DNA from: Pirellulaceae bacterium | GTDB lineage: Bacteria > Planctomycetota > Planctomycetia > Pirellulales > Pirellulaceae | Assembly: GCA_029243025.1 (NCBI GenBank) | Contig: JAQWSU010000047.1 | Coordinates: 1 to 64,000 of the forward strand | Reading direction: 5' to 3' | Length of the DNA stretch: 64,000 nt | Shown: one piece after another, positions 54,659 through 64,000 of the stretch | How positions within the stretch are numbered: the first letter of the stretch is position 1 | Layout of the letters: each line of letters begins with the position of its first letter | Notes under the pieces: generated by a model | Told to the model about the DNA's origin: nothing | The model's database searches: none | The model's input: the letters and a program-made list of their open reading frames with translations, nothing else | Made by a program: the position numbers and the translations under genes

Positions 54659-55450
54659 ATGACAACGGGCAAAAAATCATTCACCACCAAGCTTGGCGGT
54701 TTACTGGCTTCCGCAGCGGTGCGAACATGGATGAATAGTCTCGATATCCAAGGTATTCTCTATGACCCGACAGTGGATCCAGTCCGAGACGATTTCCACG
54801 GTCCGGTCATCGTCGCCTTCTGGCATGAATGTTTACTGGCTCCGTTTTTTTTGCGAGGGCGGACTAATTCGGCAATATTAACGAGCCGCCATCGTGACGC
54901 AGAATGGCTCTCCGAAGCGGCTCGGCACTTGGGTTTTGTCACCGTTCGCGGGTCAACGAACCGAGGCGGCGCCAAAGCACTACTCGAGTTGATACGGAGT
55001 CAAGGGACGTGCAACGTCGGTATCGCCTGTGACGGGCCCCGAGGTCCTCGGCGGAAATTGGCCCAGGGACCGGTTTACCTCTCGTCAAAATTACAGATCC
55101 CATTAATCACCTATGCAGTCGGTTTTGATCGCCCTTGGCGAATGCCAACCTGGGACCAATTCGCAATCCCCCGCCCCTACTCACGGGCGCGTATTCTAGT
55201 CAGCCCTCGCTTACAAATCCCGGCTAATTTGGATCGTGCAGGACTGGAACATTACCGTCAACGAGTCGAGCGATTGCTGCAAGGTTTGACCAAGGATGCC
55301 GAAGTATGGGCTGCCTCCGGACGACGCATGCAAGGACAACAACCAATTCACGCTCGGCCGGCGTCGGCCAAGCATCACGGCCGAATTGGAACCGCCTCCG
55401 TTTCCTTGCGTAACAATCGGCTGTATGAGGCAAAATCAAAAGCCGCCTAG
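54659..55450 (+). CDS. Lysophospholipid acyltransferase-like protein (DUF374)
   Basis: The 263-residue product matches the DUF374 group of the LPLAT superfamily: PVIVAFWHECLLAPFFLRGR near residue 50, ILTSRHRDAEWLSEAARHLG, then VRGSTNRGGAKALLELIRS near 100, and IACDGPRGPRRKLAQGPVYL near 124. The WH.E motif is the variant of the HX4D acyltransferase site. These proteins are often near LPS lipid A genes; the acyl acceptor is not known. The ATG at 54659 is preceded by AAGG. A start at 54593 would add 22 residues. The C-terminal 50 residues are basic and variable. Confidence 0.82.
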   Translation: MTTGKKSFTTKLGGLLASAAVRTWMNSLDIQGILYDPTVDPVRDDFHGPVIVAFWHECLLAPFFLRGRTNSAILTSRHRDAEWLSEAARHLGFVTVRGSTNRGGAKALLELIRSQGTCNVGIACDGPRGPRRKLAQGPVYLSSKLQIPLITYAVGFDRPWRMPTWDQFAIPRPYSRARILVSPRLQIPANLDRAGLEHYRQRVERLLQGLTKDAEVWAASGRRMQGQQPIHARPASAKHHGRIGTASVSLRNNRLYEAKSKAA

Positions 55451-55529
55451 CAGGCCCAACCAACGGTTCGACCGCTTGGATGGAACGCCCCCTGTGGCAG
55501 GCGACGGCTTGGTTTCGTATTCTTAAATC

Positions 55530-56792
55530 ATGAACTCATCTTTGTTTCCAACCTCGGATTCCGCAGATTCCCGTCAGATCATCACGGTCTCCGCGCTAAA
55601 TTCGCAAATCCGTGACTGTCTGCAGGGTTCGTTTCCCAGTGTGTGGGTCAGCGGCGAAGTCACTGATCTAGCACGCCCTCAGTCTGGACACATTTATCTG
55701 TCATTGAAGGATGACCAGGGGCAACTCAAGGCCGTAATGTGGAGAGCGACTGCCAGCCGCTTGGGCTTTGATCTGCAAGATGGCATGCAAGTGCTCTGCC
55801 AGGGACAGGTCGACGTTTATCCGCCACGTGGCACTTACCAATTGATCATTCGCAAGATCGAACCTCAGGGCCTAGGCACACTCCAACTGGCATTGCAAAA
55901 ATTGCGAGACCGGTTGGCTGCCGAGGGTTTGTTCGAACAAGTCAACAAGAGAGCCCTGCCCCGATTTCCGCGACATATTGCGGTCGTCACCAGTCCCACG
56001 GGTGCAGCGGTGCGAGACTTTATGGAAGTTGTGAAACGGCGTTGGCCTGGCAGCCATGTCACGGTCGTCCCGACACGGGTTCAAGGCGAGGGTGCTTCCG
56101 ATGAAATCGTCAATGCGATTCGCATCAGTCAAGAATTGCGACCGCGGCCGGACGTCCTCGTTGTCACCCGAGGTGGTGGCAGCCTCGAAGATCTATGGAG
56201 CTTCAACGAGGAAGCCGTTGTTCGGGAAATCTTTGCTGCCACGGTTCCGGTTGTCTCTGCCATTGGGCACGAAATTGACGTAACGTTGGCAGATCTCGTG
56301 GCCGACGTCCGCGCACTCACTCCCACCGAAGCGGGTGAGCGCGTCGTGCCATCCAGTGCGGATGTCGCCGCTGAATTGCACAACCTGCTCGATCGCATGA
56401 ACGGCTGCATGAGCTTGCGTTTTCAAACACTCAAAGCACGCCTCGACGGGCTTGCATCCCGTCCCGCGTTAATGCGACCAGAACAGCCGATCATTGACCT
56501 CACGCAACGCGTTGACGAATTGTCCGATCGCATGTCGCGCGGATTAGAATCCAAATTATCAAAGACGCGAGAGCAATTGGGCCACTTTTCGCAACAACTC
56601 GACGCCCTGAGTCCGCTTGCCGTTCTCAGTCGTGGCTATAGCCTGACTCAACGAGCCGACGACGGTAGATTGATCCGTGAAACTAGCGAGCTCAAGGAAG
56701 GTGATGTTCTCTACACCCGATTGGGCCACGGGGCGGTCACGAGTCGTGTCACATCCATGGAAGCCGCTGTTGATAATGCCCCAAGTAAATAA
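55530..56792 (+). CDS. xseA: Exodeoxyribonuclease VII large subunit
   Basis: The 420-residue subunit has an N-terminal OB fold (FPSVWVSGEVTDLARPQSGH, FSLKD-like LSLKDDQGQLKAVMWR) and the catalytic region with RHIAVVTSPTGAAVRDFMEV, VVTRGGGSLEDLWSFNEE and PVVSAIGHEIDVTLADLVAD. A coiled-coil C-terminal region follows. With XseB it degrades single-stranded DNA. It is followed 29 bp later by xseB. All key motifs are present. Confidence 0.96.
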   Translation: MNSSLFPTSDSADSRQIITVSALNSQIRDCLQGSFPSVWVSGEVTDLARPQSGHIYLSLKDDQGQLKAVMWRATASRLGFDLQDGMQVLCQGQVDVYPPRGTYQLIIRKIEPQGLGTLQLALQKLRDRLAAEGLFEQVNKRALPRFPRHIAVVTSPTGAAVRDFMEVVKRRWPGSHVTVVPTRVQGEGASDEIVNAIRISQELRPRPDVLVVTRGGGSLEDLWSFNEEAVVREIFAATVPVVSAIGHEIDVTLADLVADVRALTPTEAGERVVPSSADVAAELHNLLDRMNGCMSLRFQTLKARLDGLASRPALMRPEQPIIDLTQRVDELSDRMSRGLESKLSKTREQLGHFSQQLDALSPLAVLSRGYSLTQRADDGRLIRETSELKEGDVLYTRLGHGAVTSRVTSMEAAVDNAPSK

Positions 56793-56821
56793 CGCCAATT
56801 AATCGTTTTCCCCAGCTAATT

Positions 56822-57217
56822 ATGAGCAAAACCACAAAAGCCAAACGAAAATCAAAGCCCAAGCAACCCGAACTCAGCTTCGAGGAATGCCTGCTTCAAT
56901 TACAGCAGATCGTTCAACAACTTGAGCAAGGAGAATTGGGGCTCGCCGAATCACTCCAACAGTACGAGGACGGAGTTCAGCATCTAAAACAGTGCTATCA
57001 GGAGCTGGCCAAAGCAGAACGGCGAGTAGAACTATTGAGTGAAATGGCAGAGGACGGCACGGCGGTCACCGAACCGTTCGAGGAGTCAGCGATGACCCTA
57101 GAGGAAAAAGCGGCAGCGCGAGGTACGCGGAGAACTCGTAAAAAAAGCAAATCCAAAGCTCAAGATACCGGTTCTGTGTCAGAGGGTAACATAGACGGCT
57201 CGCCCGGGCTTTTCTAG
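56822..57217 (+). CDS. xseB: Exodeoxyribonuclease VII small subunit with extended tail
   Basis: Residues 18-80 form the usual XseB helical hairpin: LSFEECLLQLQQIVQQLEQG, LGLAESLQQYEDGVQHLKQC and ELAKAERRVELL. A usual XseB has about 80 residues; this one has 131. The additional 50 residues are charged, with a basic run RGTRRTRKKSKSKA, and probably disordered. It lies directly after xseA in the same transcript. Confidence 0.92.
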   Translation: MSKTTKAKRKSKPKQPELSFEECLLQLQQIVQQLEQGELGLAESLQQYEDGVQHLKQCYQELAKAERRVELLSEMAEDGTAVTEPFEESAMTLEEKAAARGTRRTRKKSKSKAQDTGSVSEGNIDGSPGLF

Positions 57218-57370
57218 AATGGGGGCGGCAGCTCGACTCGCGGCCAAATATTGGCGGAAAGGAACTGGTAGGAAGGCACACGGAAAGTGCCTTGGAAGCT
57301 GAAAAACAGTTTTTGGGTAGTTTACCCCAACCACCTCATTTCCAGTTGCAGTAGGACAACGAGACTCCCC

Positions 57371-58270
57371 ATGTCGGACATCACGACAGACGAATTCTTG
57401 CAAAATGCATCCCGATTACGAGATCGAGTCAATGAACAGCTCGAGCAGTTCGGCAGCTTGGGGGACGGCTGTCCCGAGCGTTTACAACAAGCAATTCACT
57501 ACAGCTTAATGGCACCGGGCAAGCGTCTCAGGCCACTCATGGTGTTATACGCAGCAGAAGCATGCGGTTCCCGTTACGAGGGAGCGATGCCTGCCGCCTG
57601 TGCCATCGAAATGGTCCACACCTACTCACTAATCCACGACGACTTGCCCGCGATGGACGACGATGACTTACGTCGTGGCCGTCCGACCTGTCACAAAGCT
57701 TTTGATGAAGCAACAGCCATCTTGGCTGGTGACGCCTTGTTAACACGGGCGTTCGAAATTCTTGCGGTTCATCAAAAGCCGGTCGAAGCCGCAAATTGGT
57801 GCTGTGCGGAACTAGCCGTCGCCGCCGGCGGCACGCAGATGGTGGGAGGACAAGCGGACGACCTGAATGCCGAAACACTCCCAGACGGTGATCTCGATCA
57901 CCTGATCAGTATTCACCGGCGAAAAACGGGAGCAATGCTCACCTCGTCGCTCCGTATGGGTGCCATGACCGCCAATGCGACTGACGAACAATTACAGGGG
58001 TTAACCGCGTATGGAACTAAATTGGGGTTGGCGTTTCAAATTGTGGACGATCTACTCGACCAAGTCGGCGAAGAGGAAAAGATGGGAAAACGCGCCGGAC
58101 AGGACTCAGATCGCGGTAAACTGACCTACCCTAGTTTGCTTGGCGTCAAAGAGAGCCAGCAACGTGCCAATACGCTGGTTCACGAAGCAATTTCAGATTT
58201 AGCACCTCTGAGGCTGCATGCGAGCCGCTTGGAGGCGCTCGCCAACTTTGTTGTGCAGAGGAACCATTGA
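57371..58270 (+). CDS. ispA: Farnesyl/geranyl diphosphate synthase
   Basis: The 299-residue enzyme has the first Asp-rich motif LIHDDLPAMDDDDLRRGRPT, the K/R region MAPGKRLRP, and the second Asp-rich motif FQIVDDLLDQVGEEEKMGK with GQDSDRGKLTYPSLLG. It condenses isopentenyl diphosphate with allylic diphosphates. The ATG at 57371 is chosen; the frame opens at 57287 but the extra residues are not family-like. It forms an isoprenoid pair with dxs, five bases downstream. Confidence 0.94.
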   Translation: MSDITTDEFLQNASRLRDRVNEQLEQFGSLGDGCPERLQQAIHYSLMAPGKRLRPLMVLYAAEACGSRYEGAMPAACAIEMVHTYSLIHDDLPAMDDDDLRRGRPTCHKAFDEATAILAGDALLTRAFEILAVHQKPVEAANWCCAELAVAAGGTQMVGGQADDLNAETLPDGDLDHLISIHRRKTGAMLTSSLRMGAMTANATDEQLQGLTAYGTKLGLAFQIVDDLLDQVGEEEKMGKRAGQDSDRGKLTYPSLLGVKESQQRANTLVHEAISDLAPLRLHASRLEALANFVVQRNH

Positions 58271-58274
58271 ACCG

Positions 58275-60161
58275 ATGCAGAAGATACTACCCACGATTGA
58301 ATCAGGCTTCGACCTCCATCAACTCTCAAATGCACAACTCAATCAGCTTGCCGTTGAAATCCGTGAGGTTCTCTGCGATCTCGTATCGGATCGAACCGCC
58401 CACTTTGCGTCGAACCTCGGAGTGGTGGAACTTTGCGTTGCACTTCATTCCAGCTTCGACTTTCGTTCCGATCGACTGATCTGGGATACGGGCCATCAAA
58501 TCTACCCGCACAAGCTGGTGACCGGTCGTTTCCACCAGTTCGATTCGATGCGCACCCGCGGCGGCCTCATGGGCTACCCCAACCCGCACGAAAGCGAATA
58601 TGACTTGTTCATGACGGGACACGCCGGCTGCAGTGTATCGACCGCTCTGGGACTTCGCAGCGGCGATCAGCTAATGGGGCAACAGGGTCGCCATTCCGTG
58701 GCTGTGATTGGCGATGGTGCCTTTCCGTCAGGCATCGTTTTTGAAGCCATGAACAACGCGAGCACTCATAAAGAAAAACTGCTCGTCGTGCTCAATGATA
58801 ATAAAATGTCGATCTGCCCGCGCGTGGGTGGCATGGCCGATTATCTTGATCGTTTGAGAACCAATCCTTTCTACACGGGACTCAAATCCGAAGTCGTGCG
58901 AGTGTTGAACAAGGTGCCAGTGTTCGGTGATCCGGCCGAACGTTTCTTGGCACAGATCAAGGAAGCCGCCAAAGCGGGATTACACGGCGGTATGCTTTTC
59001 GAAGATCTGGGCTTCAACTACATTGGCCCGATCGACGGACACAACATTGTGTTGCTTCGAAAATACATGAACATGATTCGTGACATTCAAGGGCCCGTGC
59101 TGCTACACATCGTGACCGATAAGGGACACGGCTTCAAACCGGCAGAAGAAGATCCAGTATTCTTTCACACGCCGCCAGCCTTCCGTCAGGAGAACGGCCA
59201 AGCAATTCCTAAGCCCAGTTCGGCCGTTCCGGCCTACACGAACTTTGCTCGTGATGCAATTCTCGAACAAATGCAAAAGAATCCGCGGGTGACCGTGATG
59301 ACTGCCGCGATGTGCCAGGGCAACAAGCTTGAACCGGTTCGCGATCAATTCCCCGATCGTTTTTTCGATGTGGGTATCTGCGAGTCGCATGCGGTCGCCT
59401 TTGCCGCCGGACAGGCGAAAGCCGGCCTGCGACCAATCGTCGATATCTACAGCACATTCCTACAGAGAAGCTACGACCAGATTTTCCAAGAAGTTGCGCT
59501 CCAAGATCTTCCCGTTACTTTCATGCTCGACCGAGCTGGACTGACAGGACCGGATGGACCAACCCATCATGGCGTCTTCGATATCGGCTACATGCGTCTG
59601 TTCCCAAATCTTGTTGTGATGGCTCCGGGCGACTCCTCTGACCTCACTTCCATGCTCGACTTCGCCTTGAAACACGATTCGCCCTGTTCGCTGCGCTATC
59701 CCAAGACATCCGCAACGACCATCGTGCTCGAACGTGCACCGGTCGAACTGGGGCGAGCGGAAATCCTTCACTGGGGATCTGATGGCGTGATCATTTGCTG
59801 TGGAACGCCTCTGAATGACTGCTTATTGGCACGCGACGAACTGGCTCTCCACGGTATCGATGTGGGCGTCGTCAACGCTCGTTTCGTCAAACCGATTGAT
59901 CGGAATCTGATCAAGCAAGCACTTGAGGAATGTCCGTTCGTGGTCACCGTCGAAGAGGGAGCCTTGGCGGGTGGCTTTGGCAGCGCCGTACTGGAAACCG
60001 CTGCGGATGAAGCTCTCGACACCCGTCACGTAAGACGACTCGGCATCCCGGATCGTTTTGTCGAACACGGCCAGCGAGATGAATTGCTAGCTGAATTGGG
60101 GTTAGATGTCGCTGGGATCGTGCAAACCTGCCAAGAATTAACCGGGCAACTTCAGACCTAA
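58275..60161 (+). CDS. dxs: 1-deoxy-D-xylulose-5-phosphate synthase
   Basis: The 628-residue enzyme has IWDTGHQIYPHKLVTGR near 70, MTGHAGCSVSTALGL near 112, the thiamine diphosphate motif VAVIGDGAFPSGIVFEAMNN with LNDNKMSI, the catalytic Glu in FDVGICESHAVAFAAG near 372, and DRAGLTGPDGPTHHGVFDI. It makes DXP from pyruvate and glyceraldehyde 3-phosphate, the first step of the MEP pathway. Several positions differ from E. coli, but the cofactor motif is intact. It is coupled with ispA. Confidence 0.94.
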   Translation: MQKILPTIESGFDLHQLSNAQLNQLAVEIREVLCDLVSDRTAHFASNLGVVELCVALHSSFDFRSDRLIWDTGHQIYPHKLVTGRFHQFDSMRTRGGLMGYPNPHESEYDLFMTGHAGCSVSTALGLRSGDQLMGQQGRHSVAVIGDGAFPSGIVFEAMNNASTHKEKLLVVLNDNKMSICPRVGGMADYLDRLRTNPFYTGLKSEVVRVLNKVPVFGDPAERFLAQIKEAAKAGLHGGMLFEDLGFNYIGPIDGHNIVLLRKYMNMIRDIQGPVLLHIVTDKGHGFKPAEEDPVFFHTPPAFRQENGQAIPKPSSAVPAYTNFARDAILEQMQKNPRVTVMTAAMCQGNKLEPVRDQFPDRFFDVGICESHAVAFAAGQAKAGLRPIVDIYSTFLQRSYDQIFQEVALQDLPVTFMLDRAGLTGPDGPTHHGVFDIGYMRLFPNLVVMAPGDSSDLTSMLDFALKHDSPCSLRYPKTSATTIVLERAPVELGRAEILHWGSDGVIICCGTPLNDCLLARDELALHGIDVGVVNARFVKPIDRNLIKQALEECPFVVTVEEGALAGGFGSAVLETAADEALDTRHVRRLGIPDRFVEHGQRDELLAELGLDVAGIVQTCQELTGQLQT

Positions 60162-60210
60162 CCTGCCGGCGTTGTCGAAAAAAATTCGTCTCACCGAGGA
60201 TCCGGCAATC

Positions 60211-61104
60211 ATGAATGAATCGCGTCAAGAACCGAGCAACGCCTTGGCTGCTGCCAATCGCCGTCCATCCGTAATGCTGTTGGGTTCTGACCAGTCTTCA
60301 GTCAAAGCCGCTTTGAGTCGAATCCGCCCGATTCTGGCCGAACATGCCACGATTGTGCTCGAAGACTTCACTTTTCAGCAAGATTTAAAATCGATTGAAG
60401 CCGACTTTGCCTTGGTTCTGGGAGGCGACGGCACCATTCTGCGGTCGGCTCGACAGATGGGCATTCGTCAACGGCCCGTGCTTGGAGTCAATCTTGGCAA
60501 ACTAGGCTTCCTGGCAGACTTGTCAGTTGACGCGCTCATCAAAGTTTTTGCAGATGTGTGTGCCGGAAAATTTAGCGTCATCGACCACCTGATGCTGGCA
60601 TGCCGTGTCGAACGGGATGGTCAACCGATTATCGATCGCCTCGGCCTCAATGAAGTGGCCGTTCTGGGGGGTCCACCTTACTCAATCATGGACGTCGATC
60701 TTTACGTTGACGCAGAATTGGTGACGACTTATAGTTGCGACGGCTTGATCATTAGTACGCCAGTGGGTTCAACGGCTCACAGCCTTTCTGCAGGCGGTCC
60801 CATCCTCAGAAAGAACCTGCAGGCTTTTGTGGTCTCGCCCATTAGCCCACACACACTGACTGTTCGCCCCGTGGTGGACACGGCGGACCGTGTGTACGAA
60901 ATGGTTGTGAAGGAACCAAACGCTGACACTTCAGTTGTTGTTGACGGCGAGATGCTCCAAGTTTTGACACCGAGAGATCGAGTCATCGTGCGTCGCGCCG
61001 AACCTCAATTCCAACTGATCGAAGTTTCCGGCCACAGCTACTACCGTACGCTTCGCAACAAACTTGGTTGGGGCGGACGGATTCAACTCGTCCAGGACGA
61101 CTAA
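60211..61104 (+). CDS. nadK: NAD kinase
   Basis: The 297-residue protein has the NAD kinase motifs ADFALVLGGDGTILRSARQM near residue 68, LGVNLGKLGFLADLSVD near 94, the LNEVAVLGG region near 150, and STPVGSTAHSLSAGGPI near 187. It phosphorylates NAD to NADP in the cytoplasm. GAGGAT lies nine bases before the ATG at 60211; an earlier TTG at 60172 is less likely. The gene follows dxs in the same direction. Confidence 0.95.
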   Translation: MNESRQEPSNALAAANRRPSVMLLGSDQSSVKAALSRIRPILAEHATIVLEDFTFQQDLKSIEADFALVLGGDGTILRSARQMGIRQRPVLGVNLGKLGFLADLSVDALIKVFADVCAGKFSVIDHLMLACRVERDGQPIIDRLGLNEVAVLGGPPYSIMDVDLYVDAELVTTYSCDGLIISTPVGSTAHSLSAGGPILRKNLQAFVVSPISPHTLTVRPVVDTADRVYEMVVKEPNADTSVVVDGEMLQVLTPRDRVIVRRAEPQFQLIEVSGHSYYRTLRNKLGWGGRIQLVQDD

Positions 61105-61132
61105 CCGTCAGCCTTTCGCATGGATGCAAAAA

Positions 61133-62071
61133 ATGAAGTCACTCAACTTCGTCGCGATCACATTGTTTTGTTTGACGTTTCTTTCGTCTCCGCTTCACGT
61201 TCTTGCCGACGGCGATTCCAGTATTGCAGACGAACTTCGCGCTGCCAAAGAAGAGCTGACCAACGAGAGCTATCTGCTGCAGTATAAATATGCTGCAGAG
61301 GAGGTGATTCAATATTCAATTGAACACCTTGCGACTGTCGATACGACAATCACCGGCAACAATCAGAAAACCAAGCTTCGCACCAAATCGACGCGTTCGA
61401 TCCATGTCAAAAAACCGACTGCCGAAGGTCACATGCAATTCGTCCACATCATTGACGATGTCGACATGTGGTCCGAGGTCGCTGGGCGCGAAGCTGTGCG
61501 ATACAACAGCGCAACAGATGAAGTGCCGCCTCCGGAGTTCCAACAAGTCAAAAAAACGATCGGCATTCCACTCAGCACAATCACCATGGATGCTCACGGA
61601 AAAATCGTTTCCAGAAGCGACAACGTGGTTCACCCGGAATTTGGCCTCGGAGGACTATCAATCCCTCTGCCACGTCAAGAAATAAAAGTCGGCTACAAGT
61701 GGAGTCAACCGCTGGAGATCAAAGTTCGGCTCGAAGACAAACGCATCAAGACCATCAAGACACGGCAACTCTATGCGTTAGAAAAGGTGGAAACTGGCGT
61801 TGCGACAATCTCCGTCAAGACACAGATCTTGACTCCCGTCAACAACCCAAGAGTAAGATCACAGTTAGTGCAAAGAATTTCTCAAGGTCAGCTTCGTTTT
61901 GACCTGGATGCTGGCCGACTGATCTCTAAACAACTGGACTGGGATGAAGCGGTCGTCGGTTTTAGCGGCCCCGAAAGCAACATGAAGTATCTGGCGCGTT
62001 CGACAGAAACTTTGGTCGATTCGGACCGCACCGCCAAAAAGTCTGACACGAATGGCCGTCGCCAGAAATAG
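61133..62071 (+). CDS. Secreted protein of unknown function
   Basis: The 312-residue product has a signal peptide (NFVAITLFCLTFLSSPLHVLA, cleaved near residue 24) and no membrane helix afterwards. The mature part is beta-rich, with TTITGNNQKTKLRTKSTRSI and PLPRQEIKVGYKWSQPLEIK, and resembles planctomycete secreted proteins with a DUF6263-like fold; this is a faint resemblance. The ATG at 61133 has GGATG close upstream; a start at 61124 is also possible. Only the frame before 61133 overlaps nadK. No function is suggested by the neighbours. Confidence 0.7.
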   Translation: MKSLNFVAITLFCLTFLSSPLHVLADGDSSIADELRAAKEELTNESYLLQYKYAAEEVIQYSIEHLATVDTTITGNNQKTKLRTKSTRSIHVKKPTAEGHMQFVHIIDDVDMWSEVAGREAVRYNSATDEVPPPEFQQVKKTIGIPLSTITMDAHGKIVSRSDNVVHPEFGLGGLSIPLPRQEIKVGYKWSQPLEIKVRLEDKRIKTIKTRQLYALEKVETGVATISVKTQILTPVNNPRVRSQLVQRISQGQLRFDLDAGRLISKQLDWDEAVVGFSGPESNMKYLARSTETLVDSDRTAKKSDTNGRRQK

Positions 62072-62157
62072 ATTGGACGAAAAGCGGAAAAAAACAAAAA
62101 AAGCAGGTCCGAGAGTACGGCGAGAATCCATCGGCATTCAATGGTACAATCTTTAGA

Positions 62158-64000
62158 ATGCTACGCCACACCTTCTACTATCTCACCGTTGTGCCAGGAT
62201 TTTCCGTCTGCCTCATGGCAACCTTCATCCTGTCGTCGCTTCCTGCTGGAAACTGCTGCGGACAGGCTCCCGATTTTTCCGAGGAGCTGCCACGCATCCA
62301 ACCGCTCGAGCCAGCCGAAGCTATCAAGAGTTTTCGGCTGCAGTCCGGATTCAAGATCGAACAAGTTGCCAGCGAACCTCTTGTCACCGATCCCGTCGCG
62401 ATCGCGTTTGATGAGAATGGGCGCCTGTACGTGGTTGAAATGCGAGGATATTCCGAGGACGAAAAACTACAGATTGGCCGGATCCGTCGACTGGAAGACC
62501 AAGATGGCGATGGACAATTCGATCATAGCACGACCTACGTCGATGGCTTATCCTGGCCGACGGCCATCGCCTGTTACGACGGTGGCATTTTCGTCGCCGC
62601 AGCGCCGCATATTTGGTACTACAAGGACCAAGATGGCGACGGACGAGCAGATGAATCTCGAATTGTCTTTGATGGATTCGGTCGCACCAATGTACAGGGC
62701 CTGCTAAACACGTTTAAGTGGGGACTGGACCAACGTCTCTACGGCGCCACAAGCAGCAGCGGCGCGACCATCCAACGCACGAACGCGGCGCCAATTAATC
62801 TTCGCGGTCGCGACTTCGCCTTTGACCCTCGCACGGAACGACTTACGCCCATCAGCGGCGGCGCTCAGCACGGCATGTCGTTCAATGGTTGGGGAGAACG
62901 TTTTGTTTGCTCCAACAGTGATCACATCCAGTTCATTTGTTTCGAAGACCATTACATCAAACGCAATCCGTTCCTCGCACCTCCACCTACCCGACAAAGC
63001 ATCGCATCAGATGGCCCGCAGGCCAACGTTTTTCGCGCCAGCCCCGTCGAGCCATGGCGTGTCGTCAGAACGCGACTGCGCGTCGCAGGGGACGTGCCGG
63101 GCCCGGTGGAGGGGGGTGGCACAGCAGCCGGATACTTCACCGGCGCCACCGGTGTTACGATTTATCGTGGGGACGCCTGGCCGCACGACGAATATGACTT
63201 GGCGTTTGTCTGCGATGTTGGCAGCAATCTAATTCATCGCAAAAAACTACATCGAACAGGAATTTCCTATCAAGCCAATCGCATTGATGAAGGTGACGAG
63301 TTCTTGACCTCTACCGACATCTGGTTCCGTCCGGTTCAACTGGCAAATGGCCCCGACGGAGCACTCTATGTCGTCGACATGTATCGCGAAGTGATTGAAC
63401 ATCCCAAATCGCTACCACCAGTCATCAAGCGCCATCTTGATCTGACCAGCGGTCGTGAACGCGGTCGTATTTATCGAATTATCCCCGAAAGTTTTTCTCA
63501 AGAGTCGCCGGCCAAACTAGGTAACTTAAGCAATCCACAATTAGCCGAATTGCTTGACCATCCTAACGGCTGGCATCGTGAGACCGCCGCGCGGTTGCTC
63601 TGGGAACGCAACTATAATTCGGCCGTTCCGATCCTGAAACGTCTTGTCACAAAAGCCGCGCATCCGGAAGGTCGGATTCGTGCCTTACGCTCTTTAAAAA
63701 GTGCGAAACAGATCAGCCCAACGCTGCTGCACCAGGCTTTATCCGACCCGCACCCGCAAGTCCGCCGGCACGCGGTCCAGTTGACAGAAGAGCTACTTCC
63801 AACCTCCTCAAGGCTGACCAGCAAACTTTGTGCGATGACGGACGACCCGTCGCTACTTGTCCGATATCAACTGGCTTTTAGTCTGGGCAGAATCGGCGTC
63901 GCAGATCGAATTCAACCGTTAAGCGAATTGGCGAAACAAGATGCCAAGTCTCGCTACATGCGAGCTGCGATTCAGAGCTCACTCGGTTCGGGCTGTGGAG
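62158..64000 (+). CDS. PVC-type membrane-bound dehydrogenase/haem-binding protein, partial
   Basis: The frame is open from ATG 62158 to the window end, at least 614 residues. A signal peptide (about 1-35) is followed by a PVC-type beta-propeller dehydrogenase domain: FKIEQVASEPLVTDPVAIAF, ENGRLYVVEMRGYSEDE, LEDQDGDGQFDHSTTYVDGL, GGAQHGMSFNGWGERFVCSN and NGPDGALYVVDMYREVIEHP. HEAT-like helical repeats begin near residue 470. Such proteins usually end in a cytochrome c domain, which would lie outside the window. They are expanded in Planctomycetes and are thought to oxidise sugars or polyols outside the inner membrane. Confidence 0.9.
   Translation, partial: MLRHTFYYLTVVPGFSVCLMATFILSSLPAGNCCGQAPDFSEELPRIQPLEPAEAIKSFRLQSGFKIEQVASEPLVTDPVAIAFDENGRLYVVEMRGYSEDEKLQIGRIRRLEDQDGDGQFDHSTTYVDGLSWPTAIACYDGGIFVAAAPHIWYYKDQDGDGRADESRIVFDGFGRTNVQGLLNTFKWGLDQRLYGATSSSGATIQRTNAAPINLRGRDFAFDPRTERLTPISGGAQHGMSFNGWGERFVCSNSDHIQFICFEDHYIKRNPFLAPPPTRQSIASDGPQANVFRASPVEPWRVVRTRLRVAGDVPGPVEGGGTAAGYFTGATGVTIYRGDAWPHDEYDLAFVCDVGSNLIHRKKLHRTGISYQANRIDEGDEFLTSTDIWFRPVQLANGPDGALYVVDMYREVIEHPKSLPPVIKRHLDLTSGRERGRIYRIIPESFSQESPAKLGNLSNPQLAELLDHPNGWHRETAARLLWERNYNSAVPILKRLVTKAAHPEGRIRALRSLKSAKQISPTLLHQALSDPHPQVRRHAVQLTEELLPTSSRLTSKLCAMTDDPSLLVRYQLAFSLGRIGVADRIQPLSELAKQDAKSRYMRAAIQSSLGSGCG

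Overview
The window comes from a diderm bacterium of the Planctomycetes, most likely a Pirellulaceae-type lineage. The reasons are a PVC-type membrane-bound dehydrogenase/haem-binding protein with HEAT-like repeats at the right edge, a planctomycete-style APS kinase with an insertion, moderate GC content, weak Shine-Dalgarno signals, and a full lipid A/heptose LPS gene set beside flagellar genes. No rRNA, tRNA, CRISPR array, IS element or prophage was recognised.

Layout, left to right. (1) 1-2391: the 3'-truncated part of a large leftward gene for a membrane-anchored protein, whose acidic Ser/Gln/Asp-rich tail ends in nine tandem VEGEP-type pentapeptides. (2) 2628-5572: orphan altronate dehydratase and NADP isocitrate dehydrogenase. 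(3) 5643-12691: an LPS block (LpxK, bifunctional HldE, three glycosyltransferases including a GT9 heptosyltransferase, a SAM methyltransferase). (4) 12838-17597: glucan phosphorylase with a terminator, an acyl-CoA-dehydrogenase-like protein, APS kinase, a BON-domain protein. (5) 18129-20126: an MsbA-like ABC exporter.

(6) 20389-28782 is a complete leftward phosphate locus in the order phoR-pstS-pstC-pstA-pstB-pstB-phoU-phoB, and it is the most unusual part of the window. The PstS lipoprotein reads as a circular permutation: the half that is normally C-terminal comes first. There are two adjacent PstB-like ATPases with complementary losses. One lacks the LSGGQ signature; the other lacks the Q-loop Gln and switch His. 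Together they look like an asymmetric heterodimer with one consensus and one degenerate ATP site. PstA has a soluble N-terminal extension of about 165 residues. phoB carries an in-frame TAA inside its receiver domain. An 11-bp-periodic TGAA array upstream of pstS resembles a Pho box.

(7) 29313-42740 is a leftward flagellar export/basal-body block (fliA, flhG, flhF, flhA, flhB, fliR, fliQ, fliP, fliO, fliN, a fliG-like gene, fliF and a degenerate GHKL ATPase), interrupted by one rightward sulfotransferase gene. FlhB ends before the NPTH autocleavage domain, its stop overlapping the sulfotransferase stop as CTAG. The FliG-like protein ends after the middle domain, with no torque-generating C-terminal domain.

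(8) 42989-46476: an alpha/beta hydrolase whose nucleophile-elbow Ser is Asp, a YmdB-type phosphodiesterase and RNase Y. (9) 47422-64000: TilS, an MFS transporter with a clear terminator, a large AsmA-like protein whose membrane anchor can only be translated from a non-standard start codon, a DUF374-type acyltransferase, XseA, XseB, a farnesyl diphosphate synthase-type prenyltransferase, DXS, NAD kinase, a secreted protein of unknown function, and the 5' part of the PVC-type dehydrogenase. Short perfect tandem duplications of 12-18 bp recur in spacers and in a few coding tails.
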